Positions 25,690 through 38,639 of a DNA stretch of 64,000 nt are shown piece after piece. The number at the start of each line of letters is the position of its first letter. Positions within the stretch are counted from its first letter, which is position 1. The notes below the pieces were generated by a model. That model was not told the origin of the DNA, made no database searches, and saw only the letters and a program-made list of their open reading frames with translations. The DNA comes from Pagrus major (Eukaryota; Chordata; Actinopteri; Spariformes; Sparidae): contig NC_133232.1 in assembly GCF_040436345.1 (NCBI RefSeq), forward strand, positions 5,715,001 to 5,779,000, written 5' to 3'. A program made the translations under genes and the position numbers.

Positions 25690-25740
25690 GTTCGTTTTTG
25701 GCAAATAAAAAAAGATTCTGATTCTGATGACATTTCTTGA
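25690..25740 (+). repeat. LINE/SINE-like 3' tail
   Basis: GCAAATAAAAAAAGATTCTGATTCTGATG: an AATAAA-like end followed by GATTCTGATTCTGA, as at 58.6 kb and (inverted) in the hAT element near 10.04 kb. Confidence 0.45.
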
Positions 25741-28700
25741 TACGAAGAGGATTAAACCCTTCTGATTTTAAAAACCTCGAGAGGAGGAGAGGTCATGAGA
25801 CTCAACAGACATCTGTGTTACAAAGAAATGGACTTTCATCTCTGTAGCTCTTCTCCCATCGACTGACCGCTCAAAGTGTTTTACTTAACACTTGTCACAT
25901 TCATACACTGATAGTCGAGGTTGCTGTGGTTCAGTATCTTGCTCAAGGACACTTCGACCAGCGACTGGGCGACCCGCTCAGTCAGACAAGTCCCCACTTA
26001 AAACTATAAGACCTCGTGTTCGGTCCAGCCTGGGATTTAACGGCCTGCTCTTCAGCAGAGCTGTAACATCAGCTAGCTCAGTTAGTTAGTTATCCTCTCG
26101 TCCACAAGTAGATGCACATTTCCTTCTGCGTGATGACGCAGAAAGAAAATAGTTCCCTCATGAGACTGCTCACAACGAGGTCTATGGATCGTTTTGCATA
26201 ACTGGTTGTCATGATCTCTGCAGAGACTGAACGCTGCTGAGTTTTTAAAATTAACATTTACAGATCATAGGTTTGATTTAGCAGCGAGTGTCACTTCTAA
26301 TAAACGATGAGAACTTCTGCTACCACTGCAAACATGACAATCAGGCTCATCAGAGGCCTAAACTCTCCTCTCTGCCCTAAAATCACTTAATCAGCAGCTC
26401 AGAGTTTTTAAAACTAAACTCTGGTCACAGATGATGGTAGAAAACACCGGCAGAAGGCTGATTACACGTCATTCTGTGAACTGCAGCAGTGCAAAAACAG
26501 TTTCACCTTCAGCTGACGTTCACAGGATCGAGCAGATATTGAAAAAGTATTTGCTGAACCACAAAGTAGAACTGATATAACTTCTGACTGACTTGTTGCA
26601 GCTGAAAAATGAGTCCAGACAGAATTAATGAGAATAAATATTTGGTGAAAACTCGACAAACTTACTGCTCAGTTCAGTCTCTGTGGTTCAGGTTCAAGGA
26701 TTCTGATTTGAAAAGCAGATTCAGGTTTAGTATCTGAACATAAAGTTCTGTTGACTCGTCTCTCTCGTCTCAGTGACTGTGGTGAATAGAGAGAGCTTTC
26801 ATCAGCAGCTCATCATGAGGAGCAGGATGACAGGCTAACTGTCGGTAAACGCCTGCTGTTCTGAACCTGCTAATGGCTCCGCTAACCTCTGATCCTTCAC
26901 TCAGGTACCTGCACACCTTCAATTATCTACATGCACCTGCATTTACCTGCATTCCTCCTGCTGGAGTCTCCTGTGGCCACGGTAAAAGTCACACCGGCGA
27001 CAGATAAGACATGCAAACCAGGAGAGAAGAGGAGGTGACAGGACAACATGTACACACACACTCTCTCACACACACACACACACACACACTAAAGAAAAAA
27101 CGACCTCCAGATATTTTTCTTTGACTCAGATTTATATAAATACTGAATATTATACAAATACAATACAGTACCGTCGTCTCTGTATAATAAAAATCAGTTT
27201 GACATCAGAGCCCGTAAGTTAACAGACGGTCTGAAACCTCAGAGCGCCCCCTGCAGGCCGACCAGCTGATAACAACAGCAGAGAACAGGACAGTGTGAGC
27301 CGCCCTCTGAATGTAACTGAACAGACTGAAACAGAAACACCAGACAGGATTCATACCGACAGATTCAGATGAAGTTAAAGGGTTTTGAATCTGTTTCAAA
27401 GACTTTTCAATGACTCAAGGAGCCAAATATTTGCATTTTAGAGGTAAAAGTCTGCCTGATTATATAAAACCTGCTCCAGATGTTCCTCAGGACGGCCGTG
27501 TGTCGGCTCAGAGAGCTGAAACATCACCAATCTGAGTGTGACAAGTTTCCCACCAACAAACACAAGTAACTTTACCCCTGAACTGTTCGTACATCACATT
27601 TAGAAAAACTTTTTAAAAGGCCCTTTTGTTTAAAATGTAAGCTCCTAACATGGAAGTCTGGGCCCTGAGTTCTGGCTGCAGGAGAAAATGGCCCCTTTCT
27701 TTTGTAAATGAAACATTTGTAATGACCTTTTCAACAAAATGTTAAAATACAGGACTGATGTTTTTCTACAGATACAATAAAATAAATAATCTGAAATGTT
27801 CTTTGTTTCTTTTTTAATTCTCTGCTCATTTTTATTTTCAATTTAACTCTTATAGACATTTTTCAAATCTGGGTTCAACTTTCAAAGTAAATTTGAGAAG
27901 ATTTTTTCTTTTGGCACACGCAAAAAAAATAAAATAAATAAAACGCTGGGGGCATCGCAGATCCAGGGTTTGGTTTTGATGATCAGCAGCTCATTTTGGA
28001 TGATTTTTGATTTAGAGTCAAAATTGTGACACACATAGTAACTTTTAAATTATAGTTTGACAGTTTTTCCACAAAATGAAGTCTTTTTGACAACTTGGAT
28101 AAAAAAAACTCTTGACAGAGAAGGAACCAACAACCCTACTAGAGACGAGATTAGAAAAATTAACTGCAACACTTTAAAACAAACGTTTTAGCCTGCAAAG
28201 TTAATCATTGACAAAAACTCTTTAAAGTGCTCAAAAACCCTCTACTGCACATGTGATGTGAAGCTGAAGACAGTTGTGGGTCTGTGAAGTTGGATATTAT
28301 CAACTGTTTTCATTTAAAGGCCAAACCATTGATCAGTCTGTTGTTGGAAGTTGTGATGTGATCGTAACAACGCAAATTTAAATCACTCCCTGTGAATTCT
28401 GCACAAACTTTCAAACTTTCTAATGACTGAAACTTTTCTGCAAATTTGACCAATATTTGTAGTTTCTGGTGAGTTCTACCAATTTGCAAAAATGTGCAGA
28501 ACGTTGAGTCAAACATGGACGCCAACAAACTCACTCCCTTGTTTCTGGTTGTGAAGATGCCGACACGACTCGAACTTCCCACATTTACCAACGAAAAATA
28601 CTTCTAAAGGTCGTGAAAGGCAATTCTGCTTGTTGTGTATGTTCTGCAAAAAAAAGAGGAGTAAACGGTTTTGCATGACGTGCTGTGTTGTGTTGTGTTG

Positions 28701-30237
28701 TGTTGAAACAAAAAAATGAAAGTCATCAACTAACTGCAAAACACACCCAGAGAATTGTAAAGAAAAAAGTGTAGGAACAGAAAATCTCAAAGTAAAATAT
28801 GTAAACATGATGTGAAAGCGTTATTCAAAATATCAAGTATGATGTGTGATGAAATCAGAGATGGAGGGTGTGTCTGTGTGTGATTATACCCCAAGAAACC
28901 ATCAAACAACCTCATTTTATTGTAAAAAACAACAAAAAACATCACATTTTGGAGTAAAGCTGCTGTGAAATCAGCCATTTTAGATCTCAGAGAATCTGTG
29001 ACATCCTGGATGGACTGAGTCATAAATGAATCAAGAGAATAATCAGATTAATTGATAATGAAAATAATCTTTAGTTGCAGCCTTTAATCCTGCAGACTGT
29101 TGATCTGCTCGTCACTTTGGTTCCTTCTCAGTCAAAAAGGGACATTTATTAAAGTTGAAACCAGAGATATTGGATTAAAATATTAATTTATTATCTGGTC
29201 ATTGAAATGCTTCAGTGTTTAGTTTCTTTCTGATGGTGCAGGTGAAGCTCCCGTCACAAACAAACCATCTCTTTGTTGTTATAATCTGCTACAGTTCAGC
29301 TCCGCCTGGTTTGGCTCAGTTTACTTTATAAAGAAGAGAAACGCGTCACGTTCACCAAAGAAAATAAATCTGGAGACGTCATGATGAGGAAAAAGATGTT
29401 GTCATAACTATAAATAAACAATAAAAGTCTCCAATTTGTTTTTCTTTGGTGAATTCAAAGTGTCTGTTCCAGAGGGACACGCTGTAAAAACAATAAAAAT
29501 AAAATTCATTTACTTCCTGCTCGACCTCACTCAGCAGGAAAATAAAAAGTTTTCCAAGCTCCTCTTGTTTGTGAGGAATTTTAAAATGGATCATTTTCTC
29601 CGACATGAACAAAAAGCTGAAGTCTGACGTCACAGTATGATGCATGTTTGGATTTCAGATCCGGAGCTGTGGCGCTCCAACACCTCTGCTCTGTTTGCAC
29701 AATCCCACAATAAAAAAAATAGACTTTAAAGTTTGTTTTCACACCAGCAGGAACAAAAAACCAAACAAGAGCCAATGAAAACAGCTCCGGTTCAGTTTGG
29801 TGTAACAGATCGACTCTGTCTGCTGCTCTGAGGTTTGAGGTCAGACACCAAAAAAAAGTTCCGGGTGAGTTTCAGTCAGAACAAAAAACATCATCAGGAG
29901 GTTTTAATCCACTCATGAATCAGCAGTTTGACTGTTGAGATGTACCTGATCATATTAAATGTCCGTCTGATGCTCAGGGATAATAAGCTCCAGGTTGGGA
30001 ATCACTTCATCAGTGTTCAATATGTCCGTTTGTACCATTATTTTCCCATTAGTGCCGTCGCAGCAGCTACAATCTGTTAAAAACAACCCGTTAAACATTT
30101 CAGCGACAGTAAAATCTCCGGGAAAAAACTTGACCCACGTCCACCGTCTCCGTTAAGGATCCGTGCAGCTCTGCCACATAATAAAACATTAAAGCCTCCA
30201 GGAGGACGAACAGAACCGAACCGACAGCATTCGTCCT
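25741..30237. other. Intergenic / possible b4galt7 3' UTR, no separate gene recognised
   Basis: AT-rich; includes a short CA repeat (27052-27090), a (TGTGT)n tract (28684-28705) and a terminal scrap of the ATCGATTAGT repeat family (29030-29085). Up to about 1 kb next to 30238 may be transcribed as b4galt7 3' UTR. Confidence 0.4.
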
Positions 30238-33200
30238 CTATCCCAGCAGACACCAGGGCGTCTGGTTCTGGTCACACTCCAGTTTGATGTTGATGACGGT
30301 GCAAGGGGCGCCGCTGATGGTCAGCTCCTGTCTGGACTCCACCTGGTAACGGAGGTTAGTCAGCCCGCCGTCCGGATCCACCTTAAACTGCTCCTTTAGG
30401 GAGGGGACGGGGAGTTTGAAGAGGTTGATGTATTAAAGTTCAGTTTAATATCATTTTCAATTAACTGTTTGTTATTTCTTGGACTTTCTTCAAAAGCCCC
30501 CTTAAAGTCCCTAAAATCTGTACAACATAAACTAAAAGGTTACTTAAGTCAATTATTGTCAAGTCAACAATAATAAATGATTAAAGTGATGAAATTGTGT
30601 TGATTCAATGTTGTTTTTGATCTAATTTCACTCAATAAACATACACAGATTCCTGAATGTAGAAACATGAACAGAATATTTCTTGACACTTCACAACTTA
30701 TTTGAACTCATGTACATATATTTCAGTTTTTGAGATGTTCTCATGTTTCTGAGCCGAGTACAGAGATGTTTGATAGTTTCATCAGCAGTAGAAATATGTC
30801 CTCCAGTGGCCTCTTTGGCACTTTCTCTCATTGTGATGAATCGCTTTAAGAGTTTGCCAACATTAGTCCTACATATTGTTGCTTTAATTCTCCACCTTAA
30901 TGCATGCACACTGGCTGCCTCTCCTTTCCGTTTCTTTCTATCAGCAACGTTATCCGCTTTCTTCTTCAGCGGTAAGTTTTATAAAGTTGACCCAAAGAAC
31001 CTCACGTTCATGATTTTTTCCTCCCTTGTCATAACAGCAGGTGAGCCACGTGTGGAGGAAATTATGTAGCTGATCAAAACCAACGTGCGCTGAATGACAT
31101 CGCAAGTTTGTACAAAACAACCGCATAAGTAGGCCTCCATTAAAAGTATCTCAGCATCTCAGTGAATTTACAGGAGGGATGTAACACCAGAGTGTCGCTC
31201 TCTGCAGAGCATGTGTGACTGAAAGTAGACGAGAGAGTGAGGGCAGATTATCACCTAGTTAATCAATTCTGGATGGTGTTGTTCTCGTGGACAGATCATC
31301 TTCTCCTCCTTGTGTTAATATTGTGTAATAGTGAATCTTGTGAATCTTCAGTGTAGCTGATGAAGTGTTGTACCTGTTTCTGAGCTGCGACTCTCTTCTG
31401 GTCTCTCTTCCTCCAGGCCGGGTCGTGGATGTGCATAAAGGTTTTATATCCTGTTGTGATTCCACTCGGTCTGAACAGCTGCACAGAAAACAACAACAGA
31501 CGTAAATCCAACTGATCGAGTCGTGAACATTAAAACACTTTCTGTAGAAAAACTCCTAATATGAGCTGTTGATGGTTCCTTGTTGTCTTGGGACTTTTAC
31601 CTGTAACTCAGCTTTCCTCAGTCGTCTGTAGAACTCATCGTCCTCTCGGCCCCAACCCCAGAACCGGTTTGACATCCCGTTACACTGAAGGGAAAAATAA
31701 ATAAAACAAACCATTTTATTTTCTGCTTCAGAGCCAATGAAGTCACTTCTGTCCAAAAAAAGAAATACTTGTCCTGCGCTCTGATTAAAACTGGTTAAAC
31801 AGCGTCATCTGGTGGACAATTCAGATCATTACACTTGACTGTGTTGGAAAAGACTTTGAGAATGCCACTTCACAAATTGAACCAGGTGCTGGTTCTGGGC
31901 TGGTGTTTCAGCATCACTCAGTCACTGTGTATGTCTCCTGTTTCCCAGCATTGTTAGGACGAGCTGTGGCAAGCTACATCAACTCTTTACAAGCTGCTCC
32001 TGACATTGCATGACTGGTCCTCGAATGACTTTTGCTTAAAATTTGGCGTCCATAGTTAAAATCTTTTTGTTTATTCATCGATGGATGAGTCAGAACACGC
32101 TGCTCTGGTTTTTAAAAATGGTGGTGATAGGTGGCTTTAGTTGGTCCTTGGTCATGACAACCCCGCTCCCAGCCCCTGATATAAACGGTTCTTTGTTCTA
32201 GACCAGCAAACCCTGTTTTCCTGGCCAGGAGCCCAGTTCTTTGGCTGTCAAAAGAACTGGTTCCAGAGTAGGCACTGGCACCAAACCAGCACCTGAACCT
32301 CATTGGTTGAAAAGGGGCAAATGAGACTTTTTTTCAGGAACTTAATGAGATGAAATCTGTGAATTCAACTCAACTGATTTTATTTTATTTTATTTTTACT
32401 TCAGTAACTTTAGTGTTTATGTCATCACCCTGTATGTTTTCAGCTAGCTTGTTCCAGCACTTCAGTGAAGCTTCATGATGTTGAGAAAAACATTTAAACT
32501 GGACTCTATAAGTTCTGACTGAGTTGAAGGTCAGTGGAATAAATTTTAACCAACAGCTGCTGGAAGATGAGAAGTCAGTCAAACTGCTGATGAACAACAT
32601 TAATAGCCCTGACAGACCCGTTAAAGACACAGTGTGGTGCAGCTCAGTACCATGCTGTAATGCTTCTTGGTGAGCAGCAGGATTCCTCCCACGTATGTCT
32701 TGTAGTGGTACAGCGGGTGCAGCTCAGGCGAGGCCACGTGGAACGGGCCGTCCTCGGGGAAACCGTAGTCCAGAGCGTCGTTCAGAGGCAGCAGGTCCAC
32801 GTCGTGCATCGCCAGGTAGTCCGTGTCGTTCCCGCTCTCCAGGTGACCCACGTTGATCAGAGACGCCCGGTTAAATCTGAGAAACACAAGAAATAGTGCC
32901 GTTAGTCTCGTATGACTTTTGAGATTTAAATCAAACTGTTAAGGATCAGTTTTCCTTCTGAATGTTCACAGAAACTAAAAATCGTTGTGAAATTTATAAG
33001 ATAAAGTTGACAATTAGCTTTGCTATCATCTGTATTGGGATGTTTGTGACAAGTGGAGCTGCAACGATTTGTTGATTAATCAATTAAAAAAACTATTTTG
33101 ACAGTCGATCAATTGTTTCAGTCATTTTTTAGCAAAAACATCAAACATTTGTTTCTTCTAAGACTTTGCTGCTTTTCGTTGTAATTTCTGACAGTAAATG

Positions 33201-36200
33201 AAGAGTCTTTGGGTTTTGGACTGTTGGCCGGACAAAAGGAAATTTGAAGACGTCACTTTGGGCTCTGGGAACTTTTTAAGCAAAACACAGCAGACTTTTG
33301 GGGTACAGGGACGATGGCGCCTGTCTCGAGGCAGGTGGGAACAGTCTCCTATGAGAGTGAGATGTTAAAAACATCAGCCTGCTGATTGGCTCATGTGTTC
33401 AGTACATGGTCATGGATGTTATCAGGACCAGCAGCTTTTCTCATATTAACTGTCAGCAGGAATTTTCTCACATTTCTTGTGGACACTGACAGTAGCCGGT
33501 CACCTGGAGATAGACAGATACGTTGAAGAATGACATTTGTCGCAAACATCACATTCATGTCATGTGCTTATTAGACACCGTTCACATCAGGAGGTGGAGG
33601 ATTAAAAGCCAATAAGTCTGCCAAATGGCCAACTGCTGTTTGAGTCACACCACTGGATGTTTTTAAGGACACATGGAGACGTTTCCAGTCATTTTTTGGC
33701 AACTAAAACCGGCTATTTTTCACAGGAAGATGGACCATCTCCATCTGTGATCATGGCGACCGATACAGGTATTTTAAGCCAAACCATGATGTTTTTCTAA
33801 CCCTAACCAAGTGGGTTTTGTGTCTAAACCCAACCAGAGCACAAACACAGCATTTTGACAAGAGAGAGAAAAAAAGAGCTCTTTTTGAAGAACAACAAAA
33901 AACAAACACTAACAGTGGTCAGCACCCTGTCTGTCCTGAAGGCTGGATGCGGTTTTGTTAAAACAATAAAAGTATAATGTAATAAAATGAACACAGACAG
34001 ATCTGTTGATCACAAACATCTCCGCAGGTCTTCCTCACCTGTAGTGATCCACCTGGTTGATGACGACGATCTTGTGGCGGATCTTCTTCTTGTTGAGGAA
34101 CGTGTGCATGAAGGGAACGAACACCAGCAGCTCCTCGAAGCGTTCTCTGAACGGGACGATGAGGGCCAGTTTGTGAGGGCCCCAGGAAGGGTCGTCCGCT
34201 GCAGATGTCTGACTGTCAGCAGGACAAGGCGGTGGCGGCGGCTGCTGCTGGAGGCGTCTGTCTTCGTGCAGGGCGGCCGACATGTCGCCTGAACAGCTGA
34301 GCTGCAGCCAGAGCAGAGAGACGAGCAGCAGCACCATGCAGAGGCCGAACAACTTGTAGATGGTACATCTACCAGACAGGAACCTGAAAACACACAGAAC
34401 AGAGACAGAATGAGTGACGTCTCCATCTTCAGCAAAAACATACAGGTAACAAGACTCTGACCAAGACTGGAGTTAGACATTAACAAACAGAAACCCTTCT
34501 ATTTGTTTATTAATTATTATGACAGATATGTACCAGAGGTCAACAGATAAAATTTACTATATTAAATAATCAAATATATCAGAATGCAGCTTGATAATCA
34601 GATTTATGATGAACTGTACTGAACTGTAATAAACATTAAAGGAAGTCATGTGTTCACAGCTGTATGAGAAACATTTATTTTTTTAAATAATAAATTATTT
34701 CTTTTAACCTCTTTTATTTATTTTTATATGATGTGATTTATTATTCATGCCAACAGATTCAACTACAATCAGAAATGCATTTTTTAAACATCTGTAAAAT
34801 TTCATACAGAGAAATATAAATAAATATCTGTAATAAACTCAAAACAGACACTTTCACTGGACAGGCAGTTTTTTAAAAAGGAAATTAAAGACTCACATTT
34901 TTTTCATCTGGCTCTCAGTTTAAAGTAATAAACTCATAATCTTAGTTTTAAAAGTTTGAATCATTGGTTTTTAAATTATTTTATAAATGGTGATTATTAT
35001 TATTTTTTTTTACTTTTATTTATTGATTTTCTTTTTCAACATTTTATTGTTGTAATTTTTAGTCCTGTAGATTTTTGTCTGAGCTGGTGATTGTGGGGCG
35101 AACGAGCAAAAAGACATGTTTCATGTTTTCTGATGTCTAACAGACAAAATCTGATTATTTAAACTCTCCTGAAGTTTTAACTTCTCTGATTTATTAAAGA
35201 CGGATGATTTTTAGTTTAGAAGCAAACAAAGACACAAACAACAGGTGAAGCAGACGTGCAGAGAAAAACTCACACACAGTGTTTTAAAGTCACACACACA
35301 GAAAATATCCAAAAACAAACCTTTTCCAGCCTGTTTTTTCTCTCACTTGCTCTCAGTACCTCAACATTTACTGTACATCATACTGTATTTACAGTATGTT
35401 ATGTTATCTTGAAGAAATGATATACAATAAATAAGCAAAAATAAAATAAACTAAATGTGAAAATATTTAATTTATTTGTCTTAGAATTTAATATTTCCAT
35501 GCAGCATCATATTTTCTTATATTTTCATGACACATCTACAGTATTATAGTTTTTAAGTGCTGCAGTTGTTTGATCAACAACAGTTTTTGTTTAATTAATC
35601 ATTTAAGTTTAAGTTTTTTGCTTTACTCTGTCCTATAATAAAGTAAATCTTTTGGACTGTTGGTCAGACAAATCAACACATTTAAAGACTTTACTTTAAA
35701 ATGAAATGTGTGAAGTATGTCTGTCATCAACAACAGTCAGAGGATTCACTGATAATGAAAACAAACATCAGATTACAGCTGTAACCCTCATATTCACACA
35801 GAAAGCGATCGTCTCCACAGAGATAAATACAGTTGGATCAGTCTGTTGTGATCGTGTTAGTTCACAGATGCAGAGGAGTCAGTCAGCTCCATTTAGTGTC
35901 TCATTTGAAAACGGTTATACTGTAAATATTAAGGACTTTTACTTTAAATTCTGCTTCACTGTTCAGCTGCAGGTGTTTGTTAAGCATCTATTCACTTGTG
36001 GTTCTGGTTTCGTAGAGCGAGCAACATTTCTATTAGAAAACAACCCAAAGTACCAAAGTACACAGTAAACAGACACAGTTCACAGCTGGTGAACACAGTT
36101 CATTAGCTAAAGAGACAGATATTATTCATTTAAACTTTAATTAAAGCTGTGGTGTGTTTATTTGACTTAATGTGATGTTCGAGACAGAAATGTCAAATAT

Positions 36201-37969
36201 AACTTCAGTGATTACATGAGAGACACAAACAGAGAACAATGCTGCGTTCATGCCACAAAGACAGGACGGAAGAACAGAAAAACCTCCTGCTGTTGTGACT
36301 TTATTCTAAAACCACTGCTGGCTTTGTACTCAAAAAATGGATAAATTAGCTTTTTAATTGTGTTAGCAATTCATTAACATATGAAAACTGATCACATTAA
36401 TCAGCTGAGTTGATTAACTTATTTACTTATTTATCTTTTTGTTGAGACTCCTGTTGATGAAGGACAACAGATAACAGAGAAGTCTGGAAATTCCTATACA
36501 ACTCAGTGCGCAGATTTACGGTCCAAGCGATGTCACATGAACGCAGCATCAGACCTGCAGCCATCTGAGGGTCAAAACTGTGTTTCAGTCAGTGTTTGAT
36601 GAAACAAACCAGCCAACAAGGTGACAAACAAGCAGTCGACAACAGAGGTTCCCAAACTGAGTCTCATAAAAACAGATTCATACTCCAGCTCGGTCTAGTT
36701 TTTGGTACCAAATGAAATCTTTTCTTATATTTTATTAAGACAAAGTTTTTGTACGACTCGTTGTGTTCAGGAAACATTCAAAACTTTTGGCTGCTTTTGT
36801 TCAGGTTTTTAGAAAAGACACATTTTTATGTTCTCAAAGTAATGTCTCAAAATGTTTAGTCCATGAGACGACACCTTAACTCAAATATTTAAACTATAAC
36901 CGGCTCCACTAAATCTCACTTATAGACCTGGAGGGTTGACAGTGAAACCTGATCTTTCCTACGTTATTTACACAAGCTGAAATCTTCCCTGTAGCTGCTT
37001 AGAGAAAAGCATTAGCGTGCACATCGAGGGTGTAAATAAGGACTTTTTAAATCAGCTATCCACAGAAAGATCTTTAACTTTTTTTTTTTAATTCTTTTTT
37101 AACGTTTTCCCTCTTAAGTAGCTTTGAGTTGTCTAAATTGTTTATCGCGTTGTTGAAACTTTCCACAGAGTGAAAGAAAACAAGCCTAGCACTCAATTTT
37201 TCACAGCTGCATTAGAAATAAATATTTATCATGAATTTTGCATCATTTTAGACTCCTGAAGTTCATCCTGGCAGATTTAATTTTTGGAAACTTTTTAATT
37301 CTCATTAGATTTTAAATAAAGTCTAAATAAACCCATCGAGTAATTACTTTAACAGAGTTTTCTCTGCCATTTTAAGGTTTAGGTGCAGCATCCACACCAT
37401 TTTGGGTCCCACAGCACCAAAATGAAATGACTTTTCCCAAACCTGATGGTTGTAACAGGTCCTCAATAGACTTCTTTGGCAGGACTTATCAATAAGCCTC
37501 TTGGGTGTTGATTATTTATTATCTGCTCTATCTTTTCTAACTTTTTGTATAGAGATATGGTCATAATAATAGTCTTTTATCTTAGGGGAGGACCCCTGCC
37601 AAGTAAATGCACCTAAATCTTCCACAAACATAAGAAACCCCTGCTTTAATAACCTGTGAATGTCTCTGGACCACAGTTTGGGAACCACTGTAGAAACATG
37701 AAGTCACATCAGTCTTTACTCACTTCTGTTCTCGATGAGGAACTTTAGAGAGCTCATTTCTTAAAAGGCCAAGAAACAGTGTTACTTCAACAGATTGAGA
37801 CTATACTTGTTTTTATATGTACTATTACTGTGAATGAACATGAACACAGTGAACATCAACAGCTGGATGTAACTGGCTTCATATCGACAGAAAAAACAAA
37901 GAATCATCCATCTTACTTTCTCTCTTCTTTGAAGTAGAGGACAGGCTTTCTCCTCGATGAATACATCAT
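30238..37969 (-). CDS. b4galt7: Beta-1,4-galactosyltransferase 7 (xylosylprotein 4-beta-galactosyltransferase), six coding exons
   Basis: Transfers galactose from UDP-Gal to xylose, building the linker tetrasaccharide of heparan and chondroitin sulfate proteoglycans; a type II Golgi enzyme. Coding exons on the minus strand, in order: 37969-37917, 34383-34039, 32876-32651, 31684-31601, 31478-31374, 30393-30238. All junctions are GT-AG and phases agree; total 969 nt, 322 aa (human about 327). A short cytosolic tail is followed by a membrane anchor near residues 29-47. The luminal domain shows [19 protein letters not shown], the metal-binding MHDVD (DVD at 158-160), [14 protein letters not shown] (217 onward) and HIHDPAW (from H252). 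The stop TAG is at 30240-30238, after TPWCLLG. Two in-frame ATGs open the frame (37969 and 37966); I took the first. The exon set matches the vertebrate protein along its whole length. No nearby canonical poly(A) signal was seen; AATAAA on the minus strand at 29150-29145 is the first clear candidate. Confidence 0.96.
30691..31069 (-). other. Open-frame relic in b4galt7 intron 5, possible old transposon
   Basis: On the minus strand a 72-codon frame reads through charged, protein-like sequence ([19 protein letters not shown]) and upstream bases also look coding-like, with frame breaks. The ATGG-containing stretch faintly resembles Myb/SANT-like domains of Harbinger-type transposons, but I cannot establish this. 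Confidence 0.2.
33050..33305 (-). repeat. Dispersed ATCGATTAGT family, copy in b4galt7 intron 2
   Basis: GGAGCTGCAACGATTTGTTG, GTCGATCAATTGTTTCAGTC, GTCTTTGGGTTTTGGACTGT and AATTTGAAGACGTCACTTTG: the family in the orientation opposite to 4.7 kb. Confidence 0.75.
33645..33865 (+). repeat. Dispersed repeat family B, copy 3, in b4galt7 intron 2
   Basis: CACTGGATGTTTTTAAGGAC, GGACCATCTCCATCTGTGAT, CATGATGTTTTTCTAACCCT; the most complete match to the inverted copy at 23.8 kb. Confidence 0.75.
34384..37916 (-). other. b4galt7: b4galt7 intron 1, 3.5 kb
   Basis: Longest intron of the gene. Holds a fragment of the ATCGATTAGT family near 35570-35690; otherwise AT-rich unique sequence. No internal exon recognised. 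Confidence 0.6.
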
Positions 37970-38519
37970 CTTTACGATCTTTGATTTCAGTCCTGTTCAG
38001 TTAAAATCGACGACAGAGGCTCCAACTTCTCACAGAAACAGAAAACGACAGAATGAGTCGTGTTGTCTCAGAAACACGTTGATGTTCACTCCTCCATCCT
38101 CTCTCATTTGTAAGTGTTGGCTGGGACCAAACTGTCCTCCATGCTAACTCCTTCTGCACACAAAACCCCTCCGCCGCTTTAACAGCTTCTTGACATTTCT
38201 TTAGTAAAATATGAAATTAAAATTCATGTTTGTAACCGGTTTGTTCTGGCTCCATGTCTGCCTGTCCTCCTGTCTGTCCGTCTGTCTGGTAGCTAACTGT
38301 TACTGTACACGTAGCATGTAGCGGTTCATACACACCGCCGCTCCGGGTTCAACATTTTCATCTTTTTACTTTCATTTAATTTTCGTCACCGACAGACAGC
38401 GACCGTCTCCGAGCGTCCGTTAATGTTTGAATTCAGAGAAAAATAAAAAATAACATAACAAGAATCGACAGGCGAAAAATTTTAGGGTAATTTCACACCG
38501 AAAAATATCAAACAGAAGC

Positions 38520-38605
38520 CGATTGTAAAGCTGTCCGAGCACGGTACGAGTCCGACGGGAAATGGCGGCAATTAGTAGGAAGGGTTCCTACCTGACTTTA
38601 AACAC
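38520..38605. promoter_or_regulatory. b4galt7: Probable b4galt7 promoter region with YY1-like site
   Basis: A short CpG-containing stretch about 0.6 kb upstream of the b4galt7 start codon, with AAATGGCGGC at 38560-38569, near the YY1 consensus. The exact start of transcription and any non-coding first exon cannot be read from sequence alone. Confidence 0.35.
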
Positions 38606-38639
38606 ACACTACGCCAGTAGGGTAAAAAAAAAAAAAAAG

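Noticed and set aside
34010..34486. 158-codon open frame on the minus strand
   Set aside because: A shadow of b4galt7 exon 2 in another frame; serine/cysteine-rich nonsense.
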